This document shows, piece by piece, positions 16,087 through 24,614 of a stretch of 64,000 nt of DNA. Each line of letters begins with the position of its first letter. Position 1 is the first letter of the stretch. Under the pieces are notes generated by a model. The model did no database searches and was not told the DNA's origin. It saw only the letters and a list, made by a program, of their open reading frames with translations. The DNA is from Clostridiales bacterium (lineage in GTDB: Bacteria > Bacillota > Clostridia > Oscillospirales > CAG-272). The position numbers and the translations under genes were made by a program. The stretch lies in assembly GCA_012800735.1 (NCBI GenBank), contig JAAZIU010000022.1, positions 62,001-126,000 on the forward strand. Reading direction: 5' to 3'.

Positions 16087-17625
16087 TTATTGCTCGGCGA
16101 ATTTTATTACTTCTTCCGCCATCTCATCGGGGGAGATGACGCCGGGGAAGCGGACCTCGCGATTTTCAAGACCCACAAGCTGCTTCGGCGGCTTTGTTCC
16201 GGTAAGAGCCGAAAGCTCCGCCGCAGCGGAAAGCTCATCTTTTGCAGCCTGCCCTGTAATTGCTTCCAAAACCGAACCGGCGAATTTATAAGGGCTTGCG
16301 GTAGAAACGATGAGCATTTTCCGCTTTTCGTCCGGATTTTCCTTCCGGTATTGCTCGGCGCAGGCGAGCGCGACGGCGGTATGCGGGTCGCAGAGATAAT
16401 GCTTCCTTTCGTAGGTTTCCTTTATCGCCGCGCGGCAGGCGTCCTCGTCGGCGAAATATCCGGCAAAGCGGCTCAGCACTGCTTTATGAAGCTTCGAGGA
16501 AATCTTATAAACTCCCTCTTCCGAAAGCGCCTTCATGTATTCCGTCGTTTCGGCGGGACCGCTTAACATATAAAGCAGCCGCTCAAGATTCGACGAGATG
16601 AGTATATCCATCGAAGGAGAAATCGTCGTGAAAAATTCGCGGCGGCGGTCGTAAACTCCGTCGTTTATAAAGTCGGTCAGCACCTTGTTGGTGTTTGAGG
16701 CGCAGATCAGTTTCCCGACGGGAAGACCCGACGCCGCGGCGATATATGCGGCGAAGATGTTGCCGAAGTTGCCGGTCGGGACGGTAATATCTATCTCGTC
16801 GCCCAATTTTATGATGTTTTCCGACGCCATGTCGCAGTAGGCGGAGAAATAATAGACGATCTGAGGCGCCAGCCGTCCCCAGTTTATGCTGTTTGCCGAG
16901 GAGAAGAACAGCCCTTTTTCTCTAAGAGCCTCCCCTACCTTCTCATCGCGAAAGATGCGTTTGACGCCGGTCTGAGCGTCGTCAAAATTGCCGTCAACGC
17001 CGGCGACGCATACGTTTTCGCCCGCCTGTGTAACCATCTGCAGCTTCTGGACGACGGAAACTCCCTCCGCGGGATAGAATACCATTATCCGCGTCCTTGC
17101 GACGTCTTTGTAGCCTTCAAGCGCCGCCTTTCCGGTATCGCCTGAAGTGGCGACCAGAATGCAGGCGTCGCCCTTCACACCGGTTTTTTCGAGCGCCGCG
17201 GAGAGCAGACGCGGCATAAGCTGCAGCGCCATATCCTTGAACGCGCTGGTCGGGCCGTGCCACAACTCCATTACCGTATCTCTGCTTGAAAGGCGGCGGA
17301 GCGGCGTCGGATTCGCGACGCCTTTTTTATCGACGACTCCGTCGAATTTATCCGCCGAATAGGCGGCTTCTGCCATCGAAATCAGCTCATCCTCATCGTA
17401 GTCGGTGAGATACCGCCGCAGAACGAAGGCGGCGCGCTCGGGATAGCTGAGTTTTGACAGCATCGAAAGCTCGGATATGCCGAAATGCGGCAGCATAACC
17501 GGCATATAAAGCCCGCCGTCCGGCGCAAGTCCGCGCCTGATGGCTTCCGCCGAATCTATCAGCTCTTTTTTCTCCGTGTCTCTCGTCGAGACGTATTTAA
17601 TCTCGTCAATGTAAAATCTGCTCAT
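16087..17625 (-). CDS. thrC: Threonine synthase
   Basis: The 512-residue PLP enzyme converts O-phosphohomoserine to threonine and phosphate. The PLP lysine is in GPTSAFKDMALQL near residue 125, LVATSGDTGKAAL is the cofactor/phosphate loop, and VPTGNFGNIFAAY the later phosphate-binding glycine stretch. It is the long form of the family (about 500 residues). AAGGA lies ahead of ATG 17625, which falls inside the last codons of the upstream dipeptidase gene (20-base overlap). No other threonine pathway genes are adjacent. Confidence 0.96.
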   Translation of the reverse strand: MSRFYIDEIKYVSTRDTEKKELIDSAEAIRRGLAPDGGLYMPVMLPHFGISELSMLSKLSYPERAAFVLRRYLTDYDEDELISMAEAAYSADKFDGVVDKKGVANPTPLRRLSSRDTVMELWHGPTSAFKDMALQLMPRLLSAALEKTGVKGDACILVATSGDTGKAALEGYKDVARTRIMVFYPAEGVSVVQKLQMVTQAGENVCVAGVDGNFDDAQTGVKRIFRDEKVGEALREKGLFFSSANSINWGRLAPQIVYYFSAYCDMASENIIKLGDEIDITVPTGNFGNIFAAYIAAASGLPVGKLICASNTNKVLTDFINDGVYDRRREFFTTISPSMDILISSNLERLLYMLSGPAETTEYMKALSEEGVYKISSKLHKAVLSRFAGYFADEDACRAAIKETYERKHYLCDPHTAVALACAEQYRKENPDEKRKMLIVSTASPYKFAGSVLEAITGQAAKDELSAAAELSALTGTKPPKQLVGLENREVRFPGVISPDEMAEEVIKFAEQ

Positions 17626-18568
17626 TTATATCATTCCTTTTAAGAAACGCTTTCGCGTTTTCCGAGAAAATTTTCCGAACCTGTTTTTCCGAGTAGTTTA
17701 GCTGAAGCAGCCGGTCAGCCAGAAGATAAAGCTCCTCCGCGCCGATTATTTCCGGCGCGTTTTTATGCCCGGATGCGAGCGGCAGCGGAGATGTGCCGTC
17801 GAGATCGGCGCCCATAACAACCGAATCTTCGCCGCCGAGCGACATAAAACGCTCTATATGCGGGACGATGTCGTCTATCGCGCAGGGAACGCTGTCGCCG
17901 TTTGCGACAATGAAATTGCGGCAGAAATTCAGCCCGGCAACCCCGCCGAGGTTAACGATGCGCGTAAACTGCGCGTCGGTCAGATTGCGCTTATGCGGGC
18001 AAATTGAGCGGCTGTTCGAGTGAGTCGCGATGAGTGTCCCGCCCAGCTCTCCGGCGATTTCCGATGTCATCCAAAAACTCTTATCCGACGAATGGCTGAC
18101 GTCGGGGATAATACCGAGTTCATAACAGCGGCGGACGACGGCGGCGCCGAAATCGGTAAGCCCCCGCCCCTCCGGGTCGGAATGCGCCCCGCCAATGCAG
18201 CCCCAGCCGCCCCAGACAAGGGTCAGAAACTTGACGCCCAGCTCCGCCATCCGGTCGAGCCTTGAAAGGTCGTTGTTCAGAATATTTCCGCCTTCAACCG
18301 CCAAAATCCAACCGAAGTTTGTAGGAAAGCCGGCGCTCTGCGCCTTTATCAGCTCGGCGGCTTTCAGAAAAGTCTCCCAGCCCTCGTCGTTTGAAAGAGA
18401 AGGGGAGGAAAAGACGGCTAAAGTCTGGACGAATCTTTTATACGGCAGTTCCCGCCCCAGCGAGATGTGCAGACCGTTGTTCGGGTCGGTCAGCGAAACG
18501 CCGTTTCGCAGGCAGCTCAGGGCTGTGTCGCAGTGAAAATCGTAAAGCTCCAAATCGGGAAGTTTCAT
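17606..18568 (-). CDS. Membrane dipeptidase family (M19) peptidase
   Basis: The 320-residue protein matches zinc M19 dipeptidases. DFHCDTALS near residue 10 supplies the first His and Asp ligands, LAVEGG near 90 the bridging Glu, PDVSHSSDKSFW near 155 a His ligand, and IATHSNSR near 180 another. VMGADLDG near 250 is the conserved Asp region. Members cleave dipeptides, including D-amino acid containing ones. No signal peptide is present, so it should be cytoplasmic. It ends within thrC and follows yraN by 11 bases. Confidence 0.9.
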   Translation of the reverse strand: MKLPDLELYDFHCDTALSCLRNGVSLTDPNNGLHISLGRELPYKRFVQTLAVFSSPSLSNDEGWETFLKAAELIKAQSAGFPTNFGWILAVEGGNILNNDLSRLDRMAELGVKFLTLVWGGWGCIGGAHSDPEGRGLTDFGAAVVRRCYELGIIPDVSHSSDKSFWMTSEIAGELGGTLIATHSNSRSICPHKRNLTDAQFTRIVNLGGVAGLNFCRNFIVANGDSVPCAIDDIVPHIERFMSLGGEDSVVMGADLDGTSPLPLASGHKNAPEIIGAEELYLLADRLLQLNYSEKQVRKIFSENAKAFLKRNDINEQILH

Positions 18569-18579
18569 TTCAGTTACCT

Positions 18580-19005
18580 TCAGTTGTATCTGTCTTTCAG
18601 CCGAGAGGCGAATCGCTCCTGCGGCTCTCCGCCGAAAAACGCGCCGCGGATGTGGTTAATCTTAAACCCGTCTCCGTCCTGCCAAAGCTCGATGACGTCG
18701 TAACGCGGAGGGTATTTCGTCTCGTTTTGCGCGATATAGGCGGAGGCGGCAGATACAATTTTCGCCTGCTTTTCTTTTGTGACCGCCGCGCCGGGTCTTT
18801 TGAGCGTTCCCGTCCGCCGCAGCTTCACTTCAATTATAGCCGTGGCGTTTTCCGCTTCGCTGTCGGCGACGATGTCAATTTCCCCGCGCCCGAGACGGAC
18901 ATTCCGAGCGGCGATTATATAGCCTTTTGATTCAAGATACGCGCAGGCGGCGTCTTCACCGCGTTTTCCGACGGAGACGGTCGAGCGCTTGTTTTTTCCG
19001 GTCAT
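18580..19005 (-). CDS. YraN/UPF0102 family protein
   Basis: The 141-residue protein has the endonuclease-like fold motifs of UPF0102: GKRGEDAACAYLESKGY at the start, then GEIDIVADSE and IIEVKLRRTG, an E-D-ExK arrangement resembling restriction enzyme and Holliday junction resolvase active sites. Family function is not established, though a nucleic acid role is likely. It follows rnhB by 18 bases in the conserved lepB-rbgA-rnhB-yraN order. Confidence 0.9.
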   Translation of the reverse strand: MTGKNKRSTVSVGKRGEDAACAYLESKGYIIAARNVRLGRGEIDIVADSEAENATAIIEVKLRRTGTLKRPGAAVTKEKQAKIVSAASAYIAQNETKYPPRYDVIELWQDGDGFKINHIRGAFFGGEPQERFASRLKDRYN

Positions 19006-19023
19006 GAAACAGCCTCCCGCAGA

Positions 19024-19668
19024 TTATATGTCGCCTTTCCCGCGCTTTTCAAAATATTTGCGAAAAAACGACGGCCGATGTATCGGGCAGAGACCGTGCT
19101 TTTCAATCGCCGCATAATGCGCTTTCGTGCCGTAGCCCTTGTGCTTGGCAAAGCCGTATTCCGGGTATGTCTCGTCATATTCGCGCATCACCCTGTCCCG
19201 GCTGACTTTCGCCAGCACCGACGCGGCGGCGATTGACGGAGAAACCGAGTCGCCCCCGACAAGACAGCGTCCAGGGATATCAAAGCCGCGGAAGATATTG
19301 CCGTCGACCAACAGATAATCGGGCTGAATTGTCGCTTTGACCTGTTCGACCGCCCGCCGCATCGCAAGCAGCGCGGCGTTGAGTATGTTTAATTCTTCGA
19401 TCTCTTCAACCGACGCGGAACCTATCCCGAACGCAAGGGCGGAATTGATGATTTCGTCAAACAGCGCCTCTCTTTTCTTTTCGGAAAGTTTCTTTGAGTC
19501 GTTGAGACCTTCGGGGACAAGCCCCGGCAGAAGTACAACGGCTCCGGCATAAACGGGGCCGCAGAGAGGTCCTCGACCGGCTTCGTCAACCCCGCAGATT
19601 CGGGAGAAGCCCTCAGAAGCAAGCTGTTCTTCAATTTCAAACGTCATTTCGATCATTATCTGTTTCAA
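19024..19668 (-). CDS. rnhB: Ribonuclease HII
   Basis: This 214-residue enzyme cuts the RNA strand of RNA-DNA hybrids and single ribonucleotides in DNA. The opening GVDEAGRGPLCGPV carries the first catalytic Asp and Glu; LLVDGN and ASVLAKVSRDRVM hold further acidic residues. The C-terminal GYGTKAHYAAIEKHG and HRPSF are family signatures. A TTG at 19668 overlaps the rbgA stop as TTGA; the ATG at 19656 (MIEMTFEIEEQ) is an equally possible start, with no strong ribosome site for either. Confidence 0.95.
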   Translation of the reverse strand: MKQIMIEMTFEIEEQLASEGFSRICGVDEAGRGPLCGPVYAGAVVLLPGLVPEGLNDSKKLSEKKREALFDEIINSALAFGIGSASVEEIEELNILNAALLAMRRAVEQVKATIQPDYLLVDGNIFRGFDIPGRCLVGGDSVSPSIAAASVLAKVSRDRVMREYDETYPEYGFAKHKGYGTKAHYAAIEKHGLCPIHRPSFFRKYFEKRGKGDI

Positions 19669-20600
19669 TCGGCGGTTTCGTTTTCTTCGCCGTCAGCCGA
19701 TGTTTCCTGATTTTCATCATTTTTGCCGTCGGGACAGCGATCGAGGGTTATCCTGCCTAATTTGCCGGTGCGGAATTCGGTGAGCAGCGTCTTCGCCGCC
19801 CGCTCTTCGTCAACTTCGCCGCCCAAAATTAGCATCCCCCGCTTTCTGCCGCAGAGCAGCAGCAATTTCTCGCCGTTAAGCCCGTCCGCTTCGTTCGGAG
19901 ATACTTTGAATCTGTCTTCAAGCCGCGCGGGATAGTCGCGGGCTAAAATGAGCGCCAGCTCCCTCGCGGCGAGGATATAGTCAAAAACGTCGTCCTTCAC
20001 CGCACCGGTCACGGCGAGTTTCAGTCCCGCCGACGGGTCTTCGATATTCGGCCAGAGCACTCCCGGCGTGTCAAGCAGGTCAAGCCCCAACTTCGTCGTA
20101 ACCCACTGCCGTTTCATTGTTACGCCCGGGCGGTTTTCGACCTTGGTTATCTTCTTTCCGGCAAGGCGGTTGGAAAAGCTGGATTTTCCGACATTCGGGA
20201 TGCCTACCGCCATCGCGCGGTAGGTTCTTTTCATTCCCTTGTCGTCGTCGCGGCTGATTTTCTCCCCGATAAGGCTCCTTATCATCGGAACTATTCGCCC
20301 GAAGCCCTCGCCGGTGATGCAGTCGCAGGCAAGACAGCCGACCTTTCGGCCGTCGTCTTTTTCTATGTATCTTATCCATTTCGCGGTTTCGTCGGCGTCC
20401 GCGAGCGACGCCTTGTTCAGCAGCACCAGAACCGGCTTGCCGCCGCCTTTAAGCGTCAGCTTCCTCAACTCCGGATTTTCCGAACTCATGGGAATTCTTG
20501 CGTCCCTCAGCTCTATGACAACATCGACAACGGCTATGCTCTCTCCGAGCAGCCGCCGCGTCCTCGCCATATGCCCCGGGAACCATTGTACTTTAGGCAT
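19665..20600 (-). CDS. rbgA: Ribosome biogenesis GTPase RbgA/YlqF
   Basis: This 311-residue circularly permuted GTPase helps assemble the 50S subunit. The permuted order is visible: G4 LLNKASLAD (NKxD with Ser in place of Asp) near residue 60, G1 GIPNVGKSS near 130, then G3 DTPG near 175. The N-terminal WFPGHMARTRR is diagnostic. The C-terminal RNA-binding domain ends in an acidic tail. It shares its stop with the rnhB start region and follows lepB after a 294-base gap that holds palindromes. Confidence 0.95.
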   Translation of the reverse strand: MPKVQWFPGHMARTRRLLGESIAVVDVVIELRDARIPMSSENPELRKLTLKGGGKPVLVLLNKASLADADETAKWIRYIEKDDGRKVGCLACDCITGEGFGRIVPMIRSLIGEKISRDDDKGMKRTYRAMAVGIPNVGKSSFSNRLAGKKITKVENRPGVTMKRQWVTTKLGLDLLDTPGVLWPNIEDPSAGLKLAVTGAVKDDVFDYILAARELALILARDYPARLEDRFKVSPNEADGLNGEKLLLLCGRKRGMLILGGEVDEERAAKTLLTEFRTGKLGRITLDRCPDGKNDENQETSADGEENETAD

Positions 20601-20614
20601 TAGAATTATTATTT

Positions 20615-20670
20615 GCGGGGACTCCGTCCCCGCGCCCCTGCAAGAAAAACTTTTTCAAAAGTTTTTCTTG
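20615..20670. repeat. Two adjacent perfect palindromes upstream of rbgA
   Basis: GCGGGGAC-TCC-GTCCCCGC occupies 20615-20633. CAAGAAAAACTTTT and its exact complement AAAAGTTTTTCTTG fill 20641-20670, with a 2-base centre. The remainder (20671-20790) is AT-rich with no gene. The arrangement resembles an intergenic repeat element, or a terminator after lepB. Confidence 0.7.
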
Positions 20671-20792
20671 ACTTTTCAAAACTTTTCGGACAAATAACAC
20701 CTTTTTTGATGTTAATTTCAATAAATTGATTTTACGCAGTAAAATCTACATCAGAAAAAACACAATTAATGACTTTGCTTCGGAACGGCGAT

Positions 20793-20900
20793 GTTTCGCC
20801 TTTGGCGAAACTCGCGACTTGCACCGAAAGGTGCAAGTCAGGGGCGAGCGATATATTGCCGAAGGCAATATTTGCGAATAACACGCCTTGCGTGTTATTC
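20793..20900. repeat. Array of four perfect short hairpins
   Basis: Four perfect stem-loops sit in a row: 20793-20811 (8-base arms, TTT loop), 20816-20839 (10-base arms, GAAA loop), 20853-20871 (8-base arms, GAA loop) and 20876-20900 (11-base arms, CTT loop). Linkers are 4, 13 and 4 bases. Arm sequences all differ, so this is not a sequence repeat but a repeat of structure. The last hairpin overlaps the lepB stop codon. Confidence 0.85.
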
Positions 20901-21641
20901 GAGACTACCAAACCTGTCGAACGGGAAAATTCTCCAGATACAATGCCCTAAAATAAACCGTGTGTCGACAGGGCCGACGCGGCCGTCGCGGGAATCGGTG
21001 CTGTTGTTGCGGTTGTCGCCCATGCACCAGATATAGCCTTCTTCCAGCTTCAGCGGGAAGCTGAAAACCGACCCGCGCATTGCCGTCAGCTCGTCGTAGT
21101 TGACATAATCTTCTTTAAGCGGCTTGCCGTCGACATAAACCTGCCATTTGTCGAAATCGATATCGACGGTCTGCCCCGAAACGGCGATAACCCGCTTGAC
21201 AAAAGGCTCTTCGTAAAGACCGGCGTTCTGGAATACGACGATATCTCCCTGCTTCGGCTCATAAGGCAGGTTTGAAACGATAAGCAGGTCGCGGTTGTGA
21301 AGCGTCGGGTACATTGAATTGCCGACAACCGGGCTGTGTCGGAAAAGGAAGGTCATTGCAAGCACGACTAAAGTTATCGCGGTGACGAACATCTCCGCCC
21401 AGTCGAACAGCGCGGCGAAGATATCCTGCGGCTTCTCTTCCTTTTTTGGCTTGTCTTCGCTTTCCGGGTCTTTGGTTTCCGACACGGCGTCGGTTTCCGG
21501 ATCTGTTTCCGATATCTCAGCCGTCTCTTTCACTTCGCCGGCATCGGAAAATGCGCCGCTTCCCTCTGTATCGACAGCGGCGGCGATTTCGTTATGATTT
21601 TCGTTCTTTTCTTCGTGATTTTTGTTTTCTTCGTTATTCAT
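20895..21641 (-). CDS. lepB: Signal peptidase I
   Basis: The 248-residue membrane protease removes signal peptides from exported proteins. A long acidic, Glu/Asp/Ser-rich cytoplasmic extension (residues 1-72) precedes one transmembrane helix (about 80-100). The catalytic Ser is in GNSMYPTL, the Lys in PFVKRVIAVSG, and box E is GDNRNNSTDSR. The N-terminal extension is unusually long for the family. The final codons and the stop fall inside the first hairpin of the downstream array as read from this gene. Confidence 0.95.
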   Translation of the reverse strand: MNNEENKNHEEKNENHNEIAAAVDTEGSGAFSDAGEVKETAEISETDPETDAVSETKDPESEDKPKKEEKPQDIFAALFDWAEMFVTAITLVVLAMTFLFRHSPVVGNSMYPTLHNRDLLIVSNLPYEPKQGDIVVFQNAGLYEEPFVKRVIAVSGQTVDIDFDKWQVYVDGKPLKEDYVNYDELTAMRGSVFSFPLKLEEGYIWCMGDNRNNSTDSRDGRVGPVDTRFILGHCIWRIFPFDRFGSLE

Positions 21642-21659
21642 TTTTTTATAAAACGTCCG

Positions 21660-23114
21660 TCATTTCACAAGCAGCTGATATACTGCGGCGCAAAGCCTTT
21701 CGTATGAGGCAAGATCAAGCGTCTCCTTCGGCGTATGCGCGCCCGAGACATCGGGGCCTATCGATATAACGTCCATCCCCGGCTTCTTTGAGGCAAGCAG
21801 CCCGCATTCAAGCCCCGCGTGGATCTCGATCATGCTGACATCGCCTCCGGTGGCTTTTTTATAAGCCTCCCGATATTCCTCCTGCAGACGGGTGTTGTAT
21901 ACCCGCTTCCAGCCGGGATATCTTGCGCTTTTTTCGATATCCATCGTCAGCACGTGCGCAAGGCGGTCGAGGGCAAGGCTTACGGAGTCGAGCTCCGATT
22001 CGTTGGAACTGCGGCTTTCGAAAACAAAGCTTATCTCGCCTTCGCGGTGGTTTGTCGCGGCGATGCCTAAGTTTGTCGAAGTTATGATAAACTCGCCGTC
22101 GCGGCGGACAACTCCGTTCGGCGCGAGGGTCAGAAGCGAGATGACTCTGCCGGTGTCCCTCGGCGGCAGCATAGAAAGTTTGCCGGAATAATCGGCATAA
22201 TCGCCGCGGCGGGACTGCCGTATCTTTTCCGCCTTCAGCCGGAAGCTTTCCGCGTCCGGGTCGCCGTGCGCAAATTCGCCTTTTATAAGCGTCTCAAGCT
22301 CAGCTATCCGCCGGATAACGCTTTCTGCGTCAAACGTGGAGATGACGCATTCGGCGGAGCGGGGAATTGCGTTGCCTTTCAGCCCGCCGTTAAGCGAGAT
22401 TAAGTTAAACGGGCGGTCGGAGTAAAGGTCGTTCAAGACCCTGCCCATAACGCAGAGCGCGTTTTTGTTGCCCGCGCCTATCTCGGTGCCGGAATGGCCG
22501 CCCTTAAGCCCGTCAAGGCTTATAAGAACCGGAGTGTTTACCGCCGGAATCGCGTCGTAGAAGAGAATGAGCTTTTCCCGCTCGCCGCCCGCCGAACCGA
22601 CGACTACCACGCCGTCGCCGCCCGAGTCGATGTTTATAAGCCTGTTTGCCGTCGTAATATCCATGTCAAAGTCGGCGGCTCCGAGCAGTCCTATCTCTTC
22701 GTCGGCGGTAAAAAGCGCTTCGACCGGCTTCAGTTCGTCAATCGAATCCATCGCCGCCAGCGCCAGCGCGACTCCGACGCCGTTATCGGCTCCCAAGGTG
22801 GTGCCGATGGCGGTAAGTTTGCCGTCTTCCTCGGACAGATAGATGGGATCGCTGTTAAAATCATGCTTCACGCCGGAATCTTTTTCGCAGACCATGTCCA
22901 TATGCCCCTGCAGCAGGGTGGGATCTTTGTCCGGCGTCTCGTCGCGGCGCATATAAACGTTACCCATGACATCGCGGACGACGAACAGATTGCGGTCGCG
23001 TCCCCATTTCTGAAGCCACGCCGAAACCGCCTCGGTATTGCCGGATCCGCGCGGGATTTGGCTCAGCTCCTCGAAAAATCCCCTCGCTTTTATATATAAT
23101 TTGTTTTGTTCCAT
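21660..23114 (-). CDS. pepD: Aminoacyl-histidine dipeptidase (M20C)
   Basis: The 484-residue zinc peptidase cleaves Xaa-His and other dipeptides. QGHMDMVCEKD gives the first His and Asp ligands, LGADNGVGVALALA the bridging Asp, and ALFTADEEIGLLGA the catalytic and ligand Glu pair. The dimerisation domain follows LKGGHSGTEIG. The ATG at 23114 (MEQNKLYIK) is chosen over an in-frame start 60 bases upstream because AGGATG lies before it and a promoter is located in the upstream extension. It lies 18 bases ahead of lepB. Confidence 0.94.
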   Translation of the reverse strand: MEQNKLYIKARGFFEELSQIPRGSGNTEAVSAWLQKWGRDRNLFVVRDVMGNVYMRRDETPDKDPTLLQGHMDMVCEKDSGVKHDFNSDPIYLSEEDGKLTAIGTTLGADNGVGVALALAAMDSIDELKPVEALFTADEEIGLLGAADFDMDITTANRLINIDSGGDGVVVVGSAGGEREKLILFYDAIPAVNTPVLISLDGLKGGHSGTEIGAGNKNALCVMGRVLNDLYSDRPFNLISLNGGLKGNAIPRSAECVISTFDAESVIRRIAELETLIKGEFAHGDPDAESFRLKAEKIRQSRRGDYADYSGKLSMLPPRDTGRVISLLTLAPNGVVRRDGEFIITSTNLGIAATNHREGEISFVFESRSSNESELDSVSLALDRLAHVLTMDIEKSARYPGWKRVYNTRLQEEYREAYKKATGGDVSMIEIHAGLECGLLASKKPGMDVISIGPDVSGAHTPKETLDLASYERLCAAVYQLLVK

Positions 23115-23162
23115 AAGAATGACATCCTGTTCCGTAATAATTTTTTTCCTCTTTATTATTAT

Positions 23163-23191
23163 ATTATATCGCAAGGAGCCTCATATGTCAA
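23163..23191 (-). promoter_or_regulatory. Promoter of pepD-lepB transcript
   Basis: On the minus strand TTGACA (23186-23191) and TATAAT (23163-23168) are 17 bases apart. Its position excludes the longer pepD start. Confidence 0.82.
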
Positions 23192-23260
23192 GCAAATAGC
23201 TGTAAATGATAGAACGCCGCGAAAATTTTTCGGTTCGGCCGGTTTATTTGGCGAAACGCG

Positions 23261-23296
23261 CAAAAATATCGCCCGGACGGCCGGCGTCCGAGCGAT
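23261..23296 (-). terminator. Terminator of CBM9-like gene
   Basis: ATCGC-CGGACG pairs with CGTCCG-GCGAT (23268-23296) and is followed on the minus strand by ATTTTTG. Confidence 0.8.
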
Positions 23297-23317
23297 ACGC
23301 TTTAGAAATCTTGCGGA

Positions 23318-24337
23318 TTAATCTTTTCTTTTCTTTGCGGAAACCGCTGCGACAACTGCTGCCGCCGCGGCTGTCGCGATGACAATTCCGAATATGTCGG
23401 AAGTCTGCGCTGCCGGTTCAGCCGCCTGCGGCGCTGCGGCGGCTTCGGGAGCTGCTTCAACGGCTTCGGGGGCCGCTTCCGGCGCAGCCTCGGGTTCCGG
23501 CTCCTCGACTATTACCGGCGCCAGCAGACGCAGATGCGCCCAGCCGCCGAAGTCGTAGTCTCTGGGAACGCCAAGCTGCTCATCCTGTCTAAACCAGCAA
23601 AGCTGGCTGAAATCGGCGCCGTCATCGTCGTTGTCGATAGGCACCATCGAAAAGCCGAGTATTGCGTCGGGCTCCGGCGCAAATTCGGGAACTTCTTTCT
23701 GGAATACCGACCACGGCACCTCAACCTCGATTGCCCAGCCGTTTGAGGTTTTAAACGCGACCGCCTTCATTTCGTCATAATGGACGGTTTCTCGGCTGCC
23801 GTCCGATTCGTTTACAATTCTGACCGCCGTCGCTCCGCCCCAATCGCCGCTGTCGTTTCCGACGATATAGAAGATGTGGTGTCCCCAGCCCTCGGGATTC
23901 ATCGGGCTGTCGTCATCGGCTACCTGGAGGAAAATCAGGTTGCCGTCCGCGCCGCTCCAGGGAGTTTCGGAGGAACCGTCGAGGATGACGTCGTCGTCGG
24001 TGCGGTTTTCATAAATATACAGGCTCTTATCGTCCCAGAGGAAACGGACTTCGGTTGCAAAATCGGCGGTGTTTGACCGGTCGGATTCCCATCCGCCCTG
24101 ATATATGCCGTATTCGTTTACAACGGGGTCGTCAAGGGTTACGGTAATAACCGGAGCGTGATCCCACTCGCCGGAAGATATCACGCCGTCGATTACCGGC
24201 GTTCCCCACGCCGCCTCCCTGACCACCGCGTCCGACCAGTGAGCGCCGCCCCTTACCGACGCGGCGGATAAATTCCCTGCCAATAGCGCGGCTGATAATA
24301 TTATAACAGCCGCAAGCGCAAGCTTTTTGTTACGCAT
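23318..24337 (-). CDS. Secreted CBM9-like sugar-binding protein with C-terminal anchor
   Basis: The 339-residue protein has a signal peptide (residues 1-25) followed by a CBM9/DOMON-like beta-sandwich at about 35-255. Its motifs are TPVIDGVISSGEWDHAP, VRFLWDDKSLYIYE, GWAIEVEVPWSVF and GFSMVPIDNDD, all typical of family 9 carbohydrate-binding modules. A Pro/Glu/Ala-rich linker follows (about 270-305). The protein ends in a hydrophobic helix and KKRKD, so it is probably held at the membrane. No catalytic domain is attached. Start ATG 24337 has AAAGG upstream; the reading frame stays open through the repeat leader back to a GTG at 24451, but the signal peptide begins at 24337. Confidence 0.82.
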   Translation of the reverse strand: MRNKKLALAAVIILSAALLAGNLSAASVRGGAHWSDAVVREAAWGTPVIDGVISSGEWDHAPVITVTLDDPVVNEYGIYQGGWESDRSNTADFATEVRFLWDDKSLYIYENRTDDDVILDGSSETPWSGADGNLIFLQVADDDSPMNPEGWGHHIFYIVGNDSGDWGGATAVRIVNESDGSRETVHYDEMKAVAFKTSNGWAIEVEVPWSVFQKEVPEFAPEPDAILGFSMVPIDNDDDGADFSQLCWFRQDEQLGVPRDYDFGGWAHLRLLAPVIVEEPEPEAAPEAAPEAVEAAPEAAAAPQAAEPAAQTSDIFGIVIATAAAAAVVAAVSAKKRKD

Positions 24338-24364
24338 ATCATACCTTTCTGCCTTTATGGCGTC

Positions 24365-24454
24365 CTGCTGCCTTACGGCAATCTGCTGCCTTGCGGCAAT
24401 CTGCTGCCTTACGGCAATCTGCTGCCTCGCGGCAGCCTGCTGCTTTACCACAGC
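24365..24454. repeat. Five tandem 18-base repeats in CBM9-like gene leader
   Basis: Units of the form CTGCTGCCTTACGGCAAT begin at 24365, 24383, 24401, 24419 and 24437; the first three differ by one base, the last two are degenerate. Each contains a TGCC/GGCA mini-hairpin. They lie between the promoter and the ribosome site of the minus-strand gene, in frame with it. Confidence 0.9.
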
Positions 24455-24518
24455 CTGCGGTTTTACTTGAAGAAAGCTTGTTTTCGGGTTATTGTTGTAT
24501 AATTATACCCTTGTTACG

Positions 24519-24547
24519 ATTATAACACTTAAAATACCGTATGTCAA
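24519..24547 (-). promoter_or_regulatory. Promoter of CBM9-like gene
   Basis: On the minus strand TTGACA (24542-24547) and TATAAT (24519-24524) are 17 bases apart, giving a leader of about 175 bases that includes the 18-base repeats. The rest of the 340-base gap up to 24677 contains only this promoter and the terminator of the GH109-like operon. Confidence 0.82.
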
Positions 24548-24614
24548 GGTTTGATTTGTATTTTTTCCGCAACTGCTTTTTGTTTACATATAAAACCGGA
24601 GGCTGTCTTGCGTT

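Noticed and set aside
24338-24451. N-terminal extension of the CBM9-like protein through the 18-base repeats (RQQIAV-type peptide repeats)
   Set aside because: The signal peptide and a good ribosome site are at 24337; an extension would bury the signal peptide. Kept as a leader repeat.
24365-24454. Short tandem repeats considered as a CRISPR array
   Set aside because: Units are 18 bases with no spacers, and no cas genes are present. The 63-base repeats near 63.4 kb are also contiguous and coding.
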